Assembly (NCBI RefSeq): GCF_964204865.1
Contig: NC_135259.1
Span: 19,168,974-19,232,973, forward strand
Reading direction: 5' to 3'
Source: Styela clava
Lineage: Eukaryota; Chordata; Ascidiacea; Stolidobranchia; Styelidae
Length of the DNA: 64,000 nucleotides
In this document: positions 45,901 to 54,639 of the stretch, in pieces
Numbering within the stretch: position 1 is the stretch's first letter
Layout: every line of letters begins with the position of its first letter
Made by a program: the position numbers and the translations under genes
The notes under the pieces: generated by a model
Seen by the model: the letters and a program-made list of their open reading frames with translations, nothing else
What the model was told of the DNA's origin: nothing
Database searches by the model: none

Positions 45901-46895
45901 TTGAAATCCACACCTTCCAGTTACACCTGTCAGTCGCGGTTTTGGGGAGAATTCAAAAAATAAGACCTGATTGTGTTTCTACGCGACTAACTACTTATCT
46001 TTATTCTATGCCTTTGCGCTGATGAATGCTTGTGCCTATATTACAGGCATGTGGCAGTAATAGTGAAGACAGATATTCTAAATTATTCTATACGGATCCT
46101 CATGTCTCCGTGAGAGAAACCTGGGGGCTCCGCGAGCAGTTCGTTTACTTATTTAAAAAGAAAATATTTTATAAATACAAAGCATCAAATACATCCGAGT
46201 GAATAAATGAAGTGAACATTAATTGACACGTAACAATGTATTGGGCTCTGTAAATGATAGTCAACCTCTTCACCAAAAGTTTAAGAACCCCATTTTCAAT
46301 AGATTCAAGAATCTCGCTTCACCGACACCGATTTTTGTTTTTTCATAAACTACGACATTGTGTTTAATATCCATGACTGGATACCCAACTATAAACGCGT
46401 CCAATACGCGATTTTAATTCGCGCCCAGAATTGAATTAATTGTGAGATTAGTGACCAAGAAAGTCCGTTCTGCTACAAACTTAACAGGATATACTAAGAG
46501 AAATTGAGACCTTATTACTAAGACAAAATTAGTCTGCCACGTCAAGCTCCGTTACCTAACGATTTCAAAAGAGAGTTTTTTTATTTTACTAATTTTATCA
46601 AGATCATGAGCGCGGGTAATATAATTAAATCACTGACAGCATCGATGCCTTCCAATTGCAATGAAATCATTCTGCCAGGTTACGCTCGATTGCTTAACAA
46701 TTCGTAAAATAGTTTATTACAAAATCTTTCATCAAACTTACCTCGACAAGCCGAATTTTCGATTTTAACACATTGAGACGACCTTCCCCTTGGATGCATC
46801 AAAGCTTTGGATATCAAAGGCATCGTCATCAAAAGAAACATCGAGAAAAACAATGACATCACGGGGGATTTGAAAGTTCCAAACGCCGCCATCAT
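21108..46895 (-). CDS. fzd9/10: Frizzled receptor, Fz9/10 class (10 coding exons)
   Basis: Seven-pass Wnt receptor of the plasma membrane. Exons: 46,895-46,742; 45,372-45,212; 44,654-44,498; 43,832-43,467; 42,802-42,637; 42,008-41,847; 41,293-41,078; 25,995-25,829; 23,316-22,326; 21,903-21,108. All introns are GT-AG and phases agree; the sum is 3,336 bp, 1,111 residues. Order: signal peptide (~1-33), CRD with ten Cys (~42-150), long charged linker (~157-334), TM1-TM7, KTYTSW at ~834-839, 265-residue tail. The Fz9/10 assignment rests on recalled family features ([36 protein letters not shown]-like [21 protein letters not shown]); Fz4 is the main alternative. FZD9/10 are usually about 580-590 residues, so this one is nearly double. 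The start was chosen at the Met before the hydrophobic segment; an upstream in-frame Met at 46,964 would give a charged N-terminus. The intron between exons 7 and 8 is ~15 kb. Confidence 0.92.
22326..23316 (-). CDS. fzd9/10: Frizzled exon 9 (proximal): TM5-TM7 with loop insertion
   Basis: Encodes TM5 ([20 protein letters not shown]), ICL3, TM6 ([17 protein letters not shown]), an extracellular loop with 181 residues between its two Cys, TM7 ([20 protein letters not shown]) and KTYTSW. The loop is in frame and uninterrupted, and is rich in Tyr, Pro, Gly and Ser. Confidence 0.92.
23991..24292. mobile_element. Old hAT MITE in intron 8 (copy B)
   Basis: The same element as 15,466-15,767, with identical cagtgattctc and accactg ends and degenerate 8-bp flanks. 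Confidence 0.62.
25829..25995 (-). CDS. fzd9/10: Frizzled exon 8 (proximal): end of TM3, ICL2, TM4
   Basis: Acceptor CGTTCCAG|G, donor ACAG|GTGAGT. It completes Trp with exon 7 ([18 protein letters not shown]), keeps the conserved [10 protein letters not shown] loop, then TM4 ([20 protein letters not shown]). Confidence 0.92.
26266..26580. mobile_element. hAT-like MITE near the duplication edge
   Basis: The terminal inverted repeats CAGGGCTACTCAACT and AGTTGAGTAGTCCTG enclose gcggaccgcggtccg-type subterminal sequence typical of hAT elements. The flanking 8-mers do not match cleanly. It lies ~240 bp outside duplicon B. Confidence 0.68.
26742..26795 (-). repeat. SINE fragment
   Basis: The phrase gaaaccgataacacggctta, then atatggcgaaccg, matches the minus-orientation SINE body at 31,740-31,790. 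Confidence 0.5.
27286..27478. mobile_element. hAT MITE, GGTACTCC family (degenerate)
   Basis: Contains the family body (aggcgaacaaaattagttac-like, gggactgtaacctatgggca, acctggtacacataccacgg) in the same orientation as 61,534-61,729. The flanks ccaatgta and ccaatggt are only roughly repeated. Confidence 0.6.
27565..27755. mobile_element. Mariner-like MITE copy 1
   Basis: The ends cagggtgtcgtgaac and actttatggacacccg enclose the body phrases taccatatattgttttggcc and tatattaaatgaagtaa shared with 51,162-51,369 and 55,283-55,489. Confidence 0.7.
27886..27995. mobile_element. Short hAT MITE, GGTACTCC family
   Basis: A near-palindrome: tgaagtatgcgcacctagat at the left, and caccttggtgcgcatacttc-like sequence at the right. 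It is a minimal, internally deleted relative of 34,216-34,328. Confidence 0.65.
28000..30562. other. Intronic sequence, no feature recognised
   Basis: Lies within the ~15-kb intron 7. AT-rich, no exon-like Frizzled segment, RNA gene or clear element boundary seen on either strand. Confidence 0.5.
30563..30798. mobile_element. hAT MITE, GGTGCTCCCG family
   Basis: A 236-bp element with inverted ends of about 38 bp (GGTGCTCCCGAAGTATGCGA) is flanked by a perfect 8-bp duplication cactgcgt (30,555-30,562 and 30,799-30,806). It is non-coding and contains ttagggtta runs. Confidence 0.9.
30972..31202 (+). repeat. Interspersed repeat copy 3 (TTGGACACGT family)
   Basis: The most complete copy: ttggacacgtagtggacata through agaaggctattac to atatttgagcatagctctc. 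It shows the uninterrupted TA (31,192-31,193) where copy 1 carries the MITE. Confidence 0.75.
31709..31945 (-). repeat. tRNA-SINE, 5'-truncated copy
   Basis: Matches the body and tail of the SINE at 35,958-36,293 (ataggatttaca, cgaaccacggcttctcgtcc, tacgtgaaccacc) but stops before the tRNA-like head. It has lost its promoter, as 5'-truncated retroposons do. Confidence 0.75.
31950..32410. repeat. Diverged tandem repeat
   Basis: Two units about 310 bp apart share aaatttctcgtcattctat, aactttataggttact and cggtcgattttt blocks. No coding content. Confidence 0.55.
32420..33177. other. Intronic sequence, no feature recognised
   Basis: AT-rich, with no conserved reading frame or repeat boundary seen. 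Confidence 0.45.
33178..33475. mobile_element. hAT remnant
   Basis: The phrases tacggcccgcgggacaaat and tggcccgccagactgg, with the right terminus ttgaaaaaccttcctcacccctg, resemble hAT subterminal regions. A matching left terminus was not found. Confidence 0.45.
33480..34207. other. Intronic sequence, no feature recognised
   Basis: No gene or clear element seen. Confidence 0.45.
34216..34328. mobile_element. Short hAT MITE, GGCGCTCC family
   Basis: A 113-bp near-palindrome with ends GGCGCTCCGGAAGTATTCGT is flanked by a perfect 8-bp duplication catttatg (34,208-34,215 and 34,329-34,336). Confidence 0.88.
34340..35860. other. Intronic sequence, no feature recognised
   Basis: Only short chance reading frames, some with runs of aromatic residues from AT-rich composition. 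No gene or repeat boundary was identified. Confidence 0.45.
35865..36660. repeat. Direct repeat pair (ggcacgcgaaygtaacatgtg)
   Basis: The segment ttttggcacgcgaatgtaac, then gtggaaagtgacct, at about 35,869 recurs at about 36,599. The first copy is interrupted by the SINE at 35,958-36,293. Confidence 0.6.
35958..36293 (-). repeat. tRNA-derived SINE, full length
   Basis: Reading the minus strand: tRNA-like head gcggtgtggctcaacggg, B box ggttcgaatcc (about 36,206), then body and tail. It is the most complete independent copy of the family and runs from the tRNA-like head to the cctatcc tail. Confidence 0.85.
36869..37077. mobile_element. hAT MITE, GGTACTCCCG family
   Basis: A 209-bp element with ends GGTACTCCCG and CTGGAGCGCC has a perfect 8-bp duplication gaaattcg (36,861-36,868 and 37,078-37,085). 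The body matches 61,534-61,729 in reverse. Confidence 0.88.
37090..38005. other. Intronic sequence with a 13-base G run
   Basis: No gene. A homopolymer of G lies at 37,620-37,632, a site prone to length change and sequencing error. Confidence 0.5.
38014..38248. mobile_element. hAT MITE, GGTGCTCCCG family
   Basis: A 235-bp sister of the element at 30,563-30,798 in the opposite orientation, with a perfect 8-bp duplication caacattt (38,006-38,013 and 38,249-38,256). Confidence 0.9.
38260..39830. other. Intronic sequence, no feature recognised
   Basis: Contains a small palindromic patch of repeated atgtatacatgta at about 38,640-38,685. Otherwise nothing recognised. Confidence 0.45.
39835..40020 (+). 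repeat. Dispersed repeat, copy 1
   Basis: cccgcgagaattatcttggt, then ttactattagac and aaacactaacagtacaaaga, recurs at 43,965-44,110 in the same orientation. Function unknown. Confidence 0.65.
40030..41070. other. Intronic sequence, no feature recognised
   Basis: End of intron 7 nearest exon 7. One TGACGTCA palindrome is at about 40,122. No gene seen. Confidence 0.45.
41078..41293 (-). CDS. fzd9/10: Frizzled exon 7: TM2, ECL1, most of TM3
   Basis: Reads [20 protein letters not shown] (TM2), then the Cys-bearing loop, then [19 protein letters not shown] in TM3, ending TCTG|GTGAGT. The exon ends inside TM3, exactly where the duplicated cassettes take over. Confidence 0.93.
41847..42008 (-). 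CDS. fzd9/10: Frizzled exon 6: TM1
   Basis: Reads [11 protein letters not shown], then TM1 ([20 protein letters not shown]), then TFMVDSKRF. Acceptor ACTCAG|A, donor CAG|GTGAGT. Confidence 0.93.
42097..42175. mobile_element. hAT terminus remnant
   Basis: gcagggtggtccaaacccag followed by gcccgcgggccaaatgtggc is a familiar hAT-type 5' end. The other end was not found. Confidence 0.45.
42190..42300 (-). repeat. SINE fragment
   Basis: ggatagggtttactttatat, atcccggggaaaggaaagccg and ttcatggacttg match the tail and body of the minus-oriented SINE, with internal deletions. Confidence 0.55.
42637..42802 (-). CDS. fzd9/10: Frizzled exon 5: acidic linker
   Basis: Reads [20 protein letters not shown] through [14 protein letters not shown]. 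The final [11 protein letters not shown] corresponds to the conserved pre-TM1 Cys segment of Fz9/10. The Asp/Tyr-rich first half is additional sequence. Confidence 0.88.
42940..43020. repeat. Arm of the inverted-repeat family
   Basis: tattgctgcatactaacaca followed by aatatatttc and gtcagacttc matches the left arm at 54,481-54,545. Confidence 0.5.
43467..43832 (-). CDS. fzd9/10: Frizzled exon 4: long charged linker
   Basis: A 122-codon in-frame exon flanked by TTTTTCAG|G and GAAG|GTCAGT. It begins [14 protein letters not shown] and has acidic [14 protein letters not shown], then a basic [15 protein letters not shown] stretch, then acidic Glu-rich sequence. No known domain. Both ends are phase 1, so it could be skipped without changing the frame. 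Confidence 0.8.
43965..44110 (+). repeat. Dispersed repeat, copy 2
   Basis: Matches 39,847-40,005 (cccgcgagaattatcgtggt and aaacactaacagtacaaaga). It lies in the Frizzled intron between exons 3 and 4. Confidence 0.65.
44165..44485. mobile_element. hAT-like element ending at the exon 3 donor
   Basis: The terminus ggttgagaaccactg (to 44,485), with the phrase gcaacaaaaatgcgcc, is typical of hAT ends. The left boundary near 44,160-44,215 is uncertain and no 8-bp duplication was confirmed. The terminus sits 10 bp from the GT of the exon 3 donor. Confidence 0.5.
44498..44654 (-). CDS. fzd9/10: Frizzled exon 3: second half of the CRD
   Basis: Reads [20 protein letters not shown], then [15 protein letters not shown]. 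It carries CRD Cys 6-10 and the WP...C.K.P motif universal in Frizzleds. Confidence 0.95.
45212..45372 (-). CDS. fzd9/10: Frizzled exon 2: first half of the CRD
   Basis: Reads [20 protein letters not shown] through [18 protein letters not shown] (CRD Cys 3-5). Acceptor TTCTTCAG|G, donor CAG|GTAATA. Confidence 0.95.
45385..46735. other. Frizzled intron 1
   Basis: About 1.37 kb, no recognised feature apart from AT-rich sequence. Confidence 0.5.
46742..46895 (-). CDS. fzd9/10: Frizzled exon 1: signal peptide and start of CRD
   Basis: Met-rich hydrophobic leader ([18 protein letters not shown]) followed by [13 protein letters not shown], the first two CRD cysteines. Donor CGAG|GTAAGT. Two adjacent ATGs open the frame at 46,895. 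A 5' UTR or extra 5' exon cannot be determined. Confidence 0.85.
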
Positions 46896-46964
46896 CAGAC
46901 ACCGTGACCGGGCTTCAAATCGAGCGAATCTATCCGTGTCAGAAGTGTGAAATCGTACAAGCAA

Positions 46965-49900
46965 AGGATTAAATTATGACTTCATAACAAAGTATTTGTG
47001 ACGTAATAGTTGTCTGTAATGAGAAAACGAATTTGTCATCAAAATTCTAAAATTACTTGAAGTCACGCCCAAGCTACTTTGACAAAACATTGAAATTAAC
47101 ATCAGCGTATTACATTCTAACCCACGTGAAACCTGACCGTAAAATAAACATGACGTCATCTACGCAGTGACGTCACTCCTGCATATGTCACAAAATGTAT
47201 ATTTTCATAAGTATATCCAATGTTCTTTGGTTTAGAAAAATACTAAAAAACTTCACTACCAATTTTGGTGTTTTTAGAATAATCTAAAAATATTGCCCGG
47301 AGCGGGTTAGAATGATTTTCTCCGAGTGAAGTGCTTCTAAATCTTACCATTTTGTCCATTTATAAAACTGTAAGTAGGCGGATGTACATGTGAGAAGCAG
47401 ATTTGTATATGGATAGACCGTCGGGTTTGGCTTTGGAAACATATATATATATATTGTACCGATGTAATGCGTTAATATTTGAGAAGAAGTACGATTATCA
47501 TGGCCATTAGCTCCCGGCGTTTTAATGGTCAAACGTATCTTTTCTTTCTGATTGCGCGCCCGGGGATTTGCTTTTATCAATTTCTCTTGAAAAATTAAAA
47601 ATATAAATTTCTATTTTTACTGTTGTAAAACATTCTTCGTCAATAATGGTGCGAATAGCATCGAAAACAAAGCGAAATTCGTACGCCGGAGAAGACTATC
47701 AAATTGAAAATGATCTCGTGCCTTAGTTTAACTCGATGAAGCCTTTCGCAAAAATATCTTTTTTTTAATGCAAAACATTGTTAATAAATTCCATCTACGA
47801 CTTTACCCGATCAAAATGAAAAAGGAAAGTATTTTACATGAAAATCACAGTAAATAAGAGAGTGATACTGAAAAATATGACACGAAGACCAAAGCGAAGC
47901 TGTAGTACAGTTGTCATAAATGACAGTTGTCATAAATAAAACTACTTCTCTGCTGTCGCTACTACGCACATCAATCAATCAACACTCATACTTTTATAAT
48001 ATCAAAGCCGACCCTTAGAAGCTAATTTTATATATATACACTCTTATTCACGTTTACACCCGTGAACTGAACACTCATTCGCTGATATCCAAAGATTTTT
48101 AAGTAGAGAAATACTTAAAAAATGAATTAAAAAAACGAAAACCATTATCGTATTAAAATACGAGAATTTTACTTCACGGGTTCACTACTCGCCCTACCAG
48201 TACCGATTTTAGCGCTACAACAAATAGAATAAAATAAGTTATGATACTTTAATTATATCGATGAATGTTTATTTCGATTTTTTGTTTTCTTTGAACATAG
48301 TCATAAATCTAAACATCAGTGGCCGAATATTTGTTATCGTGCTTTATATTTGTCATAATACCTATCTAAGGTTTGATTTGTGACGTCATATTTGAAAATA
48401 TTCGAGGTCGATTACTATGTCTTCGACTAACGATCTTTCAATTTTAAATACGGCCATGCTCGAAATGTATATAATGTAATATAAAATATAATATTGTATC
48501 TTAGGACCAGACATGGATGTGTTTTCGAATTTTTGAAAAATAACATACTAAAAAGTTTATACTTTTAGGAAAAACATGTAAAATTAAATACATTTCAATG
48601 TGCCACACAATTTTTAAACTTGTTCAAGACATACAAAATCAGAAATTGTACTGCAATAACAGCAAATTTTACTAGTAAATAACTTCCGACACTAACAAAT
48701 GAATTCAGTTGTCCGGCAGCGTTGTTTAGTATTTATAATAACTCAGAATTTACTTAATATTATCTGCTTATTTTGAAAAGTATTTTTCAACAAAGTAATT
48801 AAGACTTCGTCAAGATATTGGATGACAATTTGACAAATATACAACCAGTGCAGATAACAATATTTGACAATCTTAGTAATATTTGGTTTTAATTGAAATC
48901 ACTGATTACACTGAAGCACTGTCAAAAATAATAAGTAAATTTATACGTATTTTGAAGTAATTCCTACAGATGAGGTATTAATGTATGCTATGATTGATAC
49001 GATAAATAAAAACCAAGTGTAAACTAATTTGGAGCAGTGTTAACATGTTGGCCTTAACTAAGACTTTAAACAAGTATATATAATGTTTTATATGTTTATA
49101 TGGTGAATATTCATGGAGTTAAACACCGGGAGAAGTAGCACGCTTGATGGTAATTCGGACCGCTATAAATGAAGCCCAGTGTGTAATTTGAATCAGACGA
49201 TACGACTTGCTAATCGAATCCAGGGCCGTAGCAAGGGGAGGAAATTGTGTTGTTTTTAATGTTTGTGGTCAATTTCCTAAAAAATTCACGCAATGGAGCC
49301 AAGCCCTTTCAATTCACAAACAATATTTATCCGAAAAAATAAGGAAAGGACTCACCAAAATCGATAATACTATAAATTCAGTTAACTTTTCTTTTTTTAC
49401 AAGTGTTTCATATTTATAAGTAAAGGTTTGACTTTGATAGGCTGCTTCCGATCTGGAAATTTGCGGCTCTTTAGTCATACACGACATGACCGCGAGTAAA
49501 CAACTAACCGTGTGGTGTTTGGACTCAAAGGCCGGACTGGGATAAAATTGAGTATTATATCAATTTTTGCCGAAAATTGTGAAATCAGGATTTATTATCA
49601 GATACAATTTCATTTTTTTTTTCAAACACCAATTTTTTTTTAACAAATATTACTCAGTGGTCTGTACCAGCAGTGCCTTTGAGGAAGGACGCGGGGAATT
49701 GGATTCGAACATTCAAAAGTATGATGTTATAAAAAAAACAAAAATTTGAATTCACAATACTCTCTAAATGGCAGGAGGAGGGAACATGATCTGATGATGA
49801 TCCCCCTCAACAAAAACTATTTATCCAACGAAAAGTAGCAGATGAAACCCAAACCAGATATTTGAAATGTTTGGGTTGCTTCCGAACGAAACAGCGTATT

Positions 49901-49980
49901 TGCTGGCATACTGGCAACCAGAGAGTTCATTCACTGTCTGAATCTTGAAAACAGATCATCAGTTTCAATACTATTTGTAA
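46965..49980. other. Upstream flank of the Frizzled gene, no gene recognised
   Basis: AT-rich. Two TGACGTCA palindromes lie at about 47,152-47,185. A hAT-like end cagggccgtagcaag is near 49,221. No promoter motif can be assigned with confidence. Confidence 0.45.
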
Positions 49981-50860
49981 GAAAACGACGTCATCGACAA
50001 GACGTTAATGACGACATGACGTTTTGAAGCATTATCAAATCAATGCATGTTTGCAATCAATGTGGGTTTTACAAACAAACCATTTACATTTAATAATAAT
50101 TGTAAGATGATGACGTCATCAAACCATGGCGTCACAGTATTTGAATATATATTTAATGAATAAACAAACAGTGCGCAATTTTCAATGTCCGACAAACCAA
50201 ATTGTTGCAACATGTATTACTGTGAGAGGCATCGAGAGGATGTGGTCAAATTAAAAAATTAACGAACAAAAACAGATGTTCGAACAGCTTAACTTGTCTC
50301 TTGAATTTCTGACACAAAATGCAAGTATTTTGGATTTGCAATTTATATTATTGTATCATCTCGGTTTCAAGTTCAGATTATAATTTTATTACTGTGTGGT
50401 CTACTACGTGGTTGGGTATAGGCAGAAAAAAGAGCGCAAAAAAACGATGGATAATAAGAAAAGAGCGAAACTAAACGGAGTCAAAGACTCAGATGAAACG
50501 TTACATTTTTCATGACGTCGCAAAATTTGAATATCTTTCCTAAAACACAAACCACACTTTATCAAAGAACTATAAAATCAAAGCAAGATATAAAGAACAT
50601 TATAAACGTCATCAATAATGACGTCACACAATTCGAATAGCTTTTTCCAAAACACAAACTAAACTTCGAAACATTATCAAATCAATGCAAGATATAAAGA
50701 CTATTAGTATATTGACTGAATTTTCAACAATAATACGCAATAATCTTTGAAAAAACATGACGTCATCAATTATGGCGTCACAAAATTTGACTAGTTTTTC
50801 CCAAAACACAAATCAAACATTGAAGCATTATCAAACCAATGCAAGATATCGACTTGTTTT
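49981..50860. repeat. Diverged tandem array carrying TGACGTCA sites
   Basis: Four or five irregular units of about 130-170 bp share atgacgtcatcaattatggc, cacaaaatttgactag, cccaaaacacaaa and gcattatcaaatcaatgcaa. Full TGACGTCA palindromes occur near 50,112, 50,619 and 50,759. The array lies 3-4 kb upstream of the Frizzled start. Confidence 0.65.
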
Positions 50861-51161
50861 TCCCGATAGTCTCTCACGACACAAAATCTGATTAAATATT
50901 ATCTAAATGATTTACCAATACTTCACCTCAATCTAACTATCATCTACTTAAGACTGAACGATAATCCGAAAAGAATTATTTGAGTGGTTTACTCTACGAC
51001 GAAGCTAATCGGGAAACAGTTAAAAATAATAGGAAAAGATAATGGAATTTGTATGTAACATGTCCTTGTAAAATGCGATACCAGAATCCATCCCTGTATT
51101 GAGTATATAGAAAAAACGAAAGAAAAGTGCATTGTTTTGCTAACGCTGATGGTACTATATA

Positions 51162-51369
51162 CAGGGTGTCCATAAAGTCCCAATTTGTTTTTAAATTGCG
51201 AAGGGAATTTATCGATACCATATATTGTTTTGGCCTTCAAGGATATATTAAATGAAGTAAAAATACTTATAACAATAACGGATTTGAAAAACAACAAACC
51301 TGGTTAAGATATATTGAAAACTGACTTCATAACAAAATTGAAATTGTAAAGGGACTTTATTAACACCCT
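51162..51369. mobile_element. Mariner-like MITE copy 2
   Basis: A 208-bp element with ends CAGGGTGTCCATAAAGTCCC and GGGACTTTATTAACACCCTG and TA at the left flank. It is the best preserved of three copies. Another half-element starting cagggtggcccc follows at 51,379. Confidence 0.82.
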
Positions 51370-51769
51370 GCATATCATACAGGGTGGCCCCCAGACAAAC
51401 GGAGCCCATAAATTTTCGATCACTTCTACGATAATGAAAAGAGTATATTAATTTCCAAGACAAGCTAATAGGCATACGGTTAAAAACTCAAGTAATAATC
51501 CCCGTGCAATGTAAAATTTCAAAAATTTATCTGCTATAGATCCTATATGTCCTATATTCTAGGATAGTTCCATGTACACGGAGACGTTTCTTGTTAAGAT
51601 AAGCATAGTGGGATGTATGTAAACAAATACGCCTACCTTGTTAACATTACATGTGCCAACAACCCCTAGTACAAGCATTTAAAGCGCTCGAAACGTTACC
51701 AAAGCAACGTAGTTTGCTATGTTGGTGAAAAAGTGTGTAACTCGACATTGACTTATTGGCGTATTTTAC

Positions 51770-51885
51770 CTACCTTTGAACCAGGAAGCATAAATTGGCT
51801 GTTTTATCAACCATGAACCGGGAAGCATAAATTGGCTGTTTTATCAGCCTTTGAACCGGGAAGCATAAATTACGTATTTTCCCGA
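51770..51885. repeat. Short tandem repeat, three units of ~50 bp
   Basis: The unit gaaccgggaagcataaattg plus gctgttttatca is present two and a half times, the last unit diverging after cataaatt. Confidence 0.8.
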
Positions 51886-52351
51886 AGGGAATAAATTTGT
51901 GTTTGATAATTGTATCGATATGAGTATCTCAAGACAACATGAAATAATCTATCGTTATAATCTTTGGTTTCAAACGACCAAGTTTCGCGCGTTAACCATA
52001 ATCGTATTATGACGTATTAATATGTTCCTTTGAAAATTACACGCATGAATGACAACTAACAATTGATAACAGATGTGCGGCCTCATTTATTAATATTATA
52101 CTTTATGATAATTAAATTTCGCGCCTTCGAATGAAAGAAAAATGGGAGATCTTGTGAATTATGATTAAACAAGCGTGGCTAAATGGAAATCCAGATTTCT
52201 TAGATCTGATTTCGAATTGATCATGCTTGTTTAAGTAAATTTGATGTTTTGAATTTAAACTGCTAATCTTGAAAACGTCGGAGTGTGTTCCCGTGGTGTT
52301 ACGTGTGAGAAATTCGTATTTAAAAATGAATAATGATAGCAAAATAATCGG

Positions 52352-52545
52352 CATTCTCTTAGTGTGTGTACCAAGTTAGGGTTAAGCCATAATTTTATTC
52401 CGATTCTCCTCATTTTAGTTCTACTACGAGTTAAGGGACTATCTGAGTTAGCCAAGTGAATATACTCCCTGACCATAGGCTTTCGTCACTTCACACAAGT
52501 AGGCGAACAAAATTAGTTACTTCCATGTTGGTACATATACTTAAA
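52352..52545. mobile_element. Degenerate hAT MITE, GGTACTCC family
   Basis: The body phrases agtgtgtgtaccaagttagg, ttattccgattctcc, gccaagtgaatatac and aggcgaacaaaattagttac match 36,869-37,077. The termini are eroded. Confidence 0.65.
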
Positions 52546-52679
52546 CTACTGATTTATCATAATTGCAAAATTACGTCTTTCACGTCTGTGGATAGTGTGC
52601 TGTGAAATGTATTTTCATTTTTAAGAAGCTGTGAGCATAGCTCCGCTCATGCGACTGTATTCAAAATATTTTGTAATTC

Positions 52680-52940
52680 AAACTGCACCCCCCCCCCCCT
52701 CCGCCAAAGAAACACCCCCGTCATCGCTCAGTATAAAATAAAAATCGGAATTATTGGGTTAGGGTTAGTAATGCAGATTACGCTAGAAATTTGAGTTTTT
52801 AAATCTTTTCTAACCCTAACTGAATAATTACCTTTTTTTCATTTAAAAACGTTACTGGCGAAGGTGTTTCTCTTAAACCTCACATTTTTGCATTGGTAGC
52901 TAGGGCTTTGTATGAAAGATCACAATTTTCGATCTCCTAT
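52680..52940. repeat. Dispersed repeat with C run
   Basis: A run of 12 C at 52,688-52,699, then tagggttagtaatgcagatt and cctcacatttttgcatt. Related segments are at 57,235-57,330 and 57,365-57,520. Confidence 0.6.
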
Positions 52941-52944
52941 GTAT

Positions 52945-54395
52945 TGCTTCATCCAAGTATACGGAAATACAACTCTTGGTTTATAATTATCAATTAAGTA
53001 TCAATACTCTTATCAAGTAGTACCTAAGTATCTACTGAAAAGTATCAAGGTATCTACTTCTCATCTCTTCTTGTGCACGGACGTCCGTGCAACCCGTTCA
53101 CAAATATTTTGTTTGTAATCTGACTCTATAAGAACTATTTCTTACATCAAAGTTATCAATTTTCGACAAATCAAGAAAAAATTTTTTTCAAGAGTTTGAA
53201 TTACAAAAATAAATACGGCTCCGATTCGCCTTCAACTTCAACGCTATCGAAATTCGGCAGTCACACGACACCACAAAACACAGTAGAAAAACTCAACGAA
53301 AGTTTGACATTGCAGAATAGGAAATATCACAATGTGACTATTAATAATAGCACTATACTGTGAGACGTACTGTGTAGTATTTACTACCTAACTGAATAAA
53401 AGTATGACTTACCCTTTATATCAATTTGTAATTCATTTACAGTCGACAACTATAGCATATACATCCTGTTTCTTTATACGATTTATTACCGAACTCTTCT
53501 GAATAACACATGACTTTCTCCCTCTGTATGCATTACCAGTTTAAATGTCTTCAAACCTGACCGAACTGGCGCAGCCATATTTCCTAAACCATATACATGC
53601 CTTAGTAATCGTCTCAACCTGTGGCGTCAAATAAAAATCGATTAAGCTTATTATATTTAAACGTAGCTCTAAACTATTCTCTCATCAAGTAGTTGGACTC
53701 GCGGAAATATCAGGAAATCAGATTTTATTCCTTATATAAACTTGCATTACAAATATAAATACGCCTCAGATTTGCCTCTAAGTTCAATGCCCAGTAAAAT
53801 AGTATCGCTTTCTTCTGTACATAGGTACAAATACGCCTTGGAATTGTCGCAACCGCAAGAGCAGAATAAATATAACACACTTGCGCACTCTCCGCTTCAA
53901 CTTAGTTCTAAACTAGAGCCTCGGCCCAGTAACTGAGTCTATTATGTGTAACCGGCCCATTCAGAAAAGTACTTGCCCACCCCTGCTCTAAACCATACTC
54001 CGTAAAAGTAGTTCAGAATGCGAAAATATATCCAAAAGTCGAAGAGGATATTTATACAGTTTGGAAAAAAGTATTCGATTGAACAACAAAGCTATCATAT
54101 TTCTTCTCATATCCTTTTCCTATCAGTCACGGTTATTAAAATTTCAACTTTGAATAAAATAAGATAAACAAAAGTATCAAATTTTATAATATTAAATTAT
54201 TGTTTAAATTTGTTTTTTTAGATCTTCCGAATGTTTTCATTTTATTTATATTCGCTGATTACAAAAAAATTTAATAGTTGTCACACAGATAAGGTTTCTG
54301 CTTCAAAGGTTTATATAGTTAAACATTCTCCTGCATCTCCTCTTATACAATCAGTAGAGGTTACATTGAGACTCCCAACTCCCAATTCTTCCTCA
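52945..54395. other. Intergenic, nothing recognised
   Basis: AT-rich. A weak direct repeat (tacaaatataaatacgcc) occurs at about 53,206 and 53,749. No gene. Confidence 0.45.
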
Positions 54396-54480
54396 ATACC
54401 TTTGCATAAGTGGGTCTGTATGCGTCTAATGCAAGGATGCTGTTGTAGGAATAAACATGACTTTAATATGCAATTCAAGC

Positions 54481-54626
54481 GTCTTGCTGCACACTAACAC
54501 AAATTTATTTCTATAACGTTTCATCTGACTAAAATCAGACTTCCTCATCCCTGCTTGTCTGAGGAAGTCTAATAGTGATCGGAAGAAACGTTACAGAAAT
54601 ATATTTGTGTTAGTGTGCAGCAAGAC
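54481..54626. repeat. Near-palindromic inverted-repeat element
   Basis: Arms of about 65 bp begin GTCTTGCTGCACACTAACAC and mirror the end at 54,626. The centre is ctcatccctgcttgtctgag. It would fold into a long hairpin. Related arms are at 7919-8017, 42,940 and 44,860. Confidence 0.78.
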
Positions 54627-54639
54627 TCTTGAATCATTT

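Noticed and set aside
47140-47190. Promoter of the Frizzled gene near the paired TGACGTCA sites
   Set aside because: No TATA, initiator or CpG evidence ties these sites to a start site; they also occur in repeats.
52745-52770. Telomere-like TTAGGG repeat
   Set aside because: Only about two units (gggttagggttag), and similar short runs occur inside MITEs here; not an interstitial telomere.
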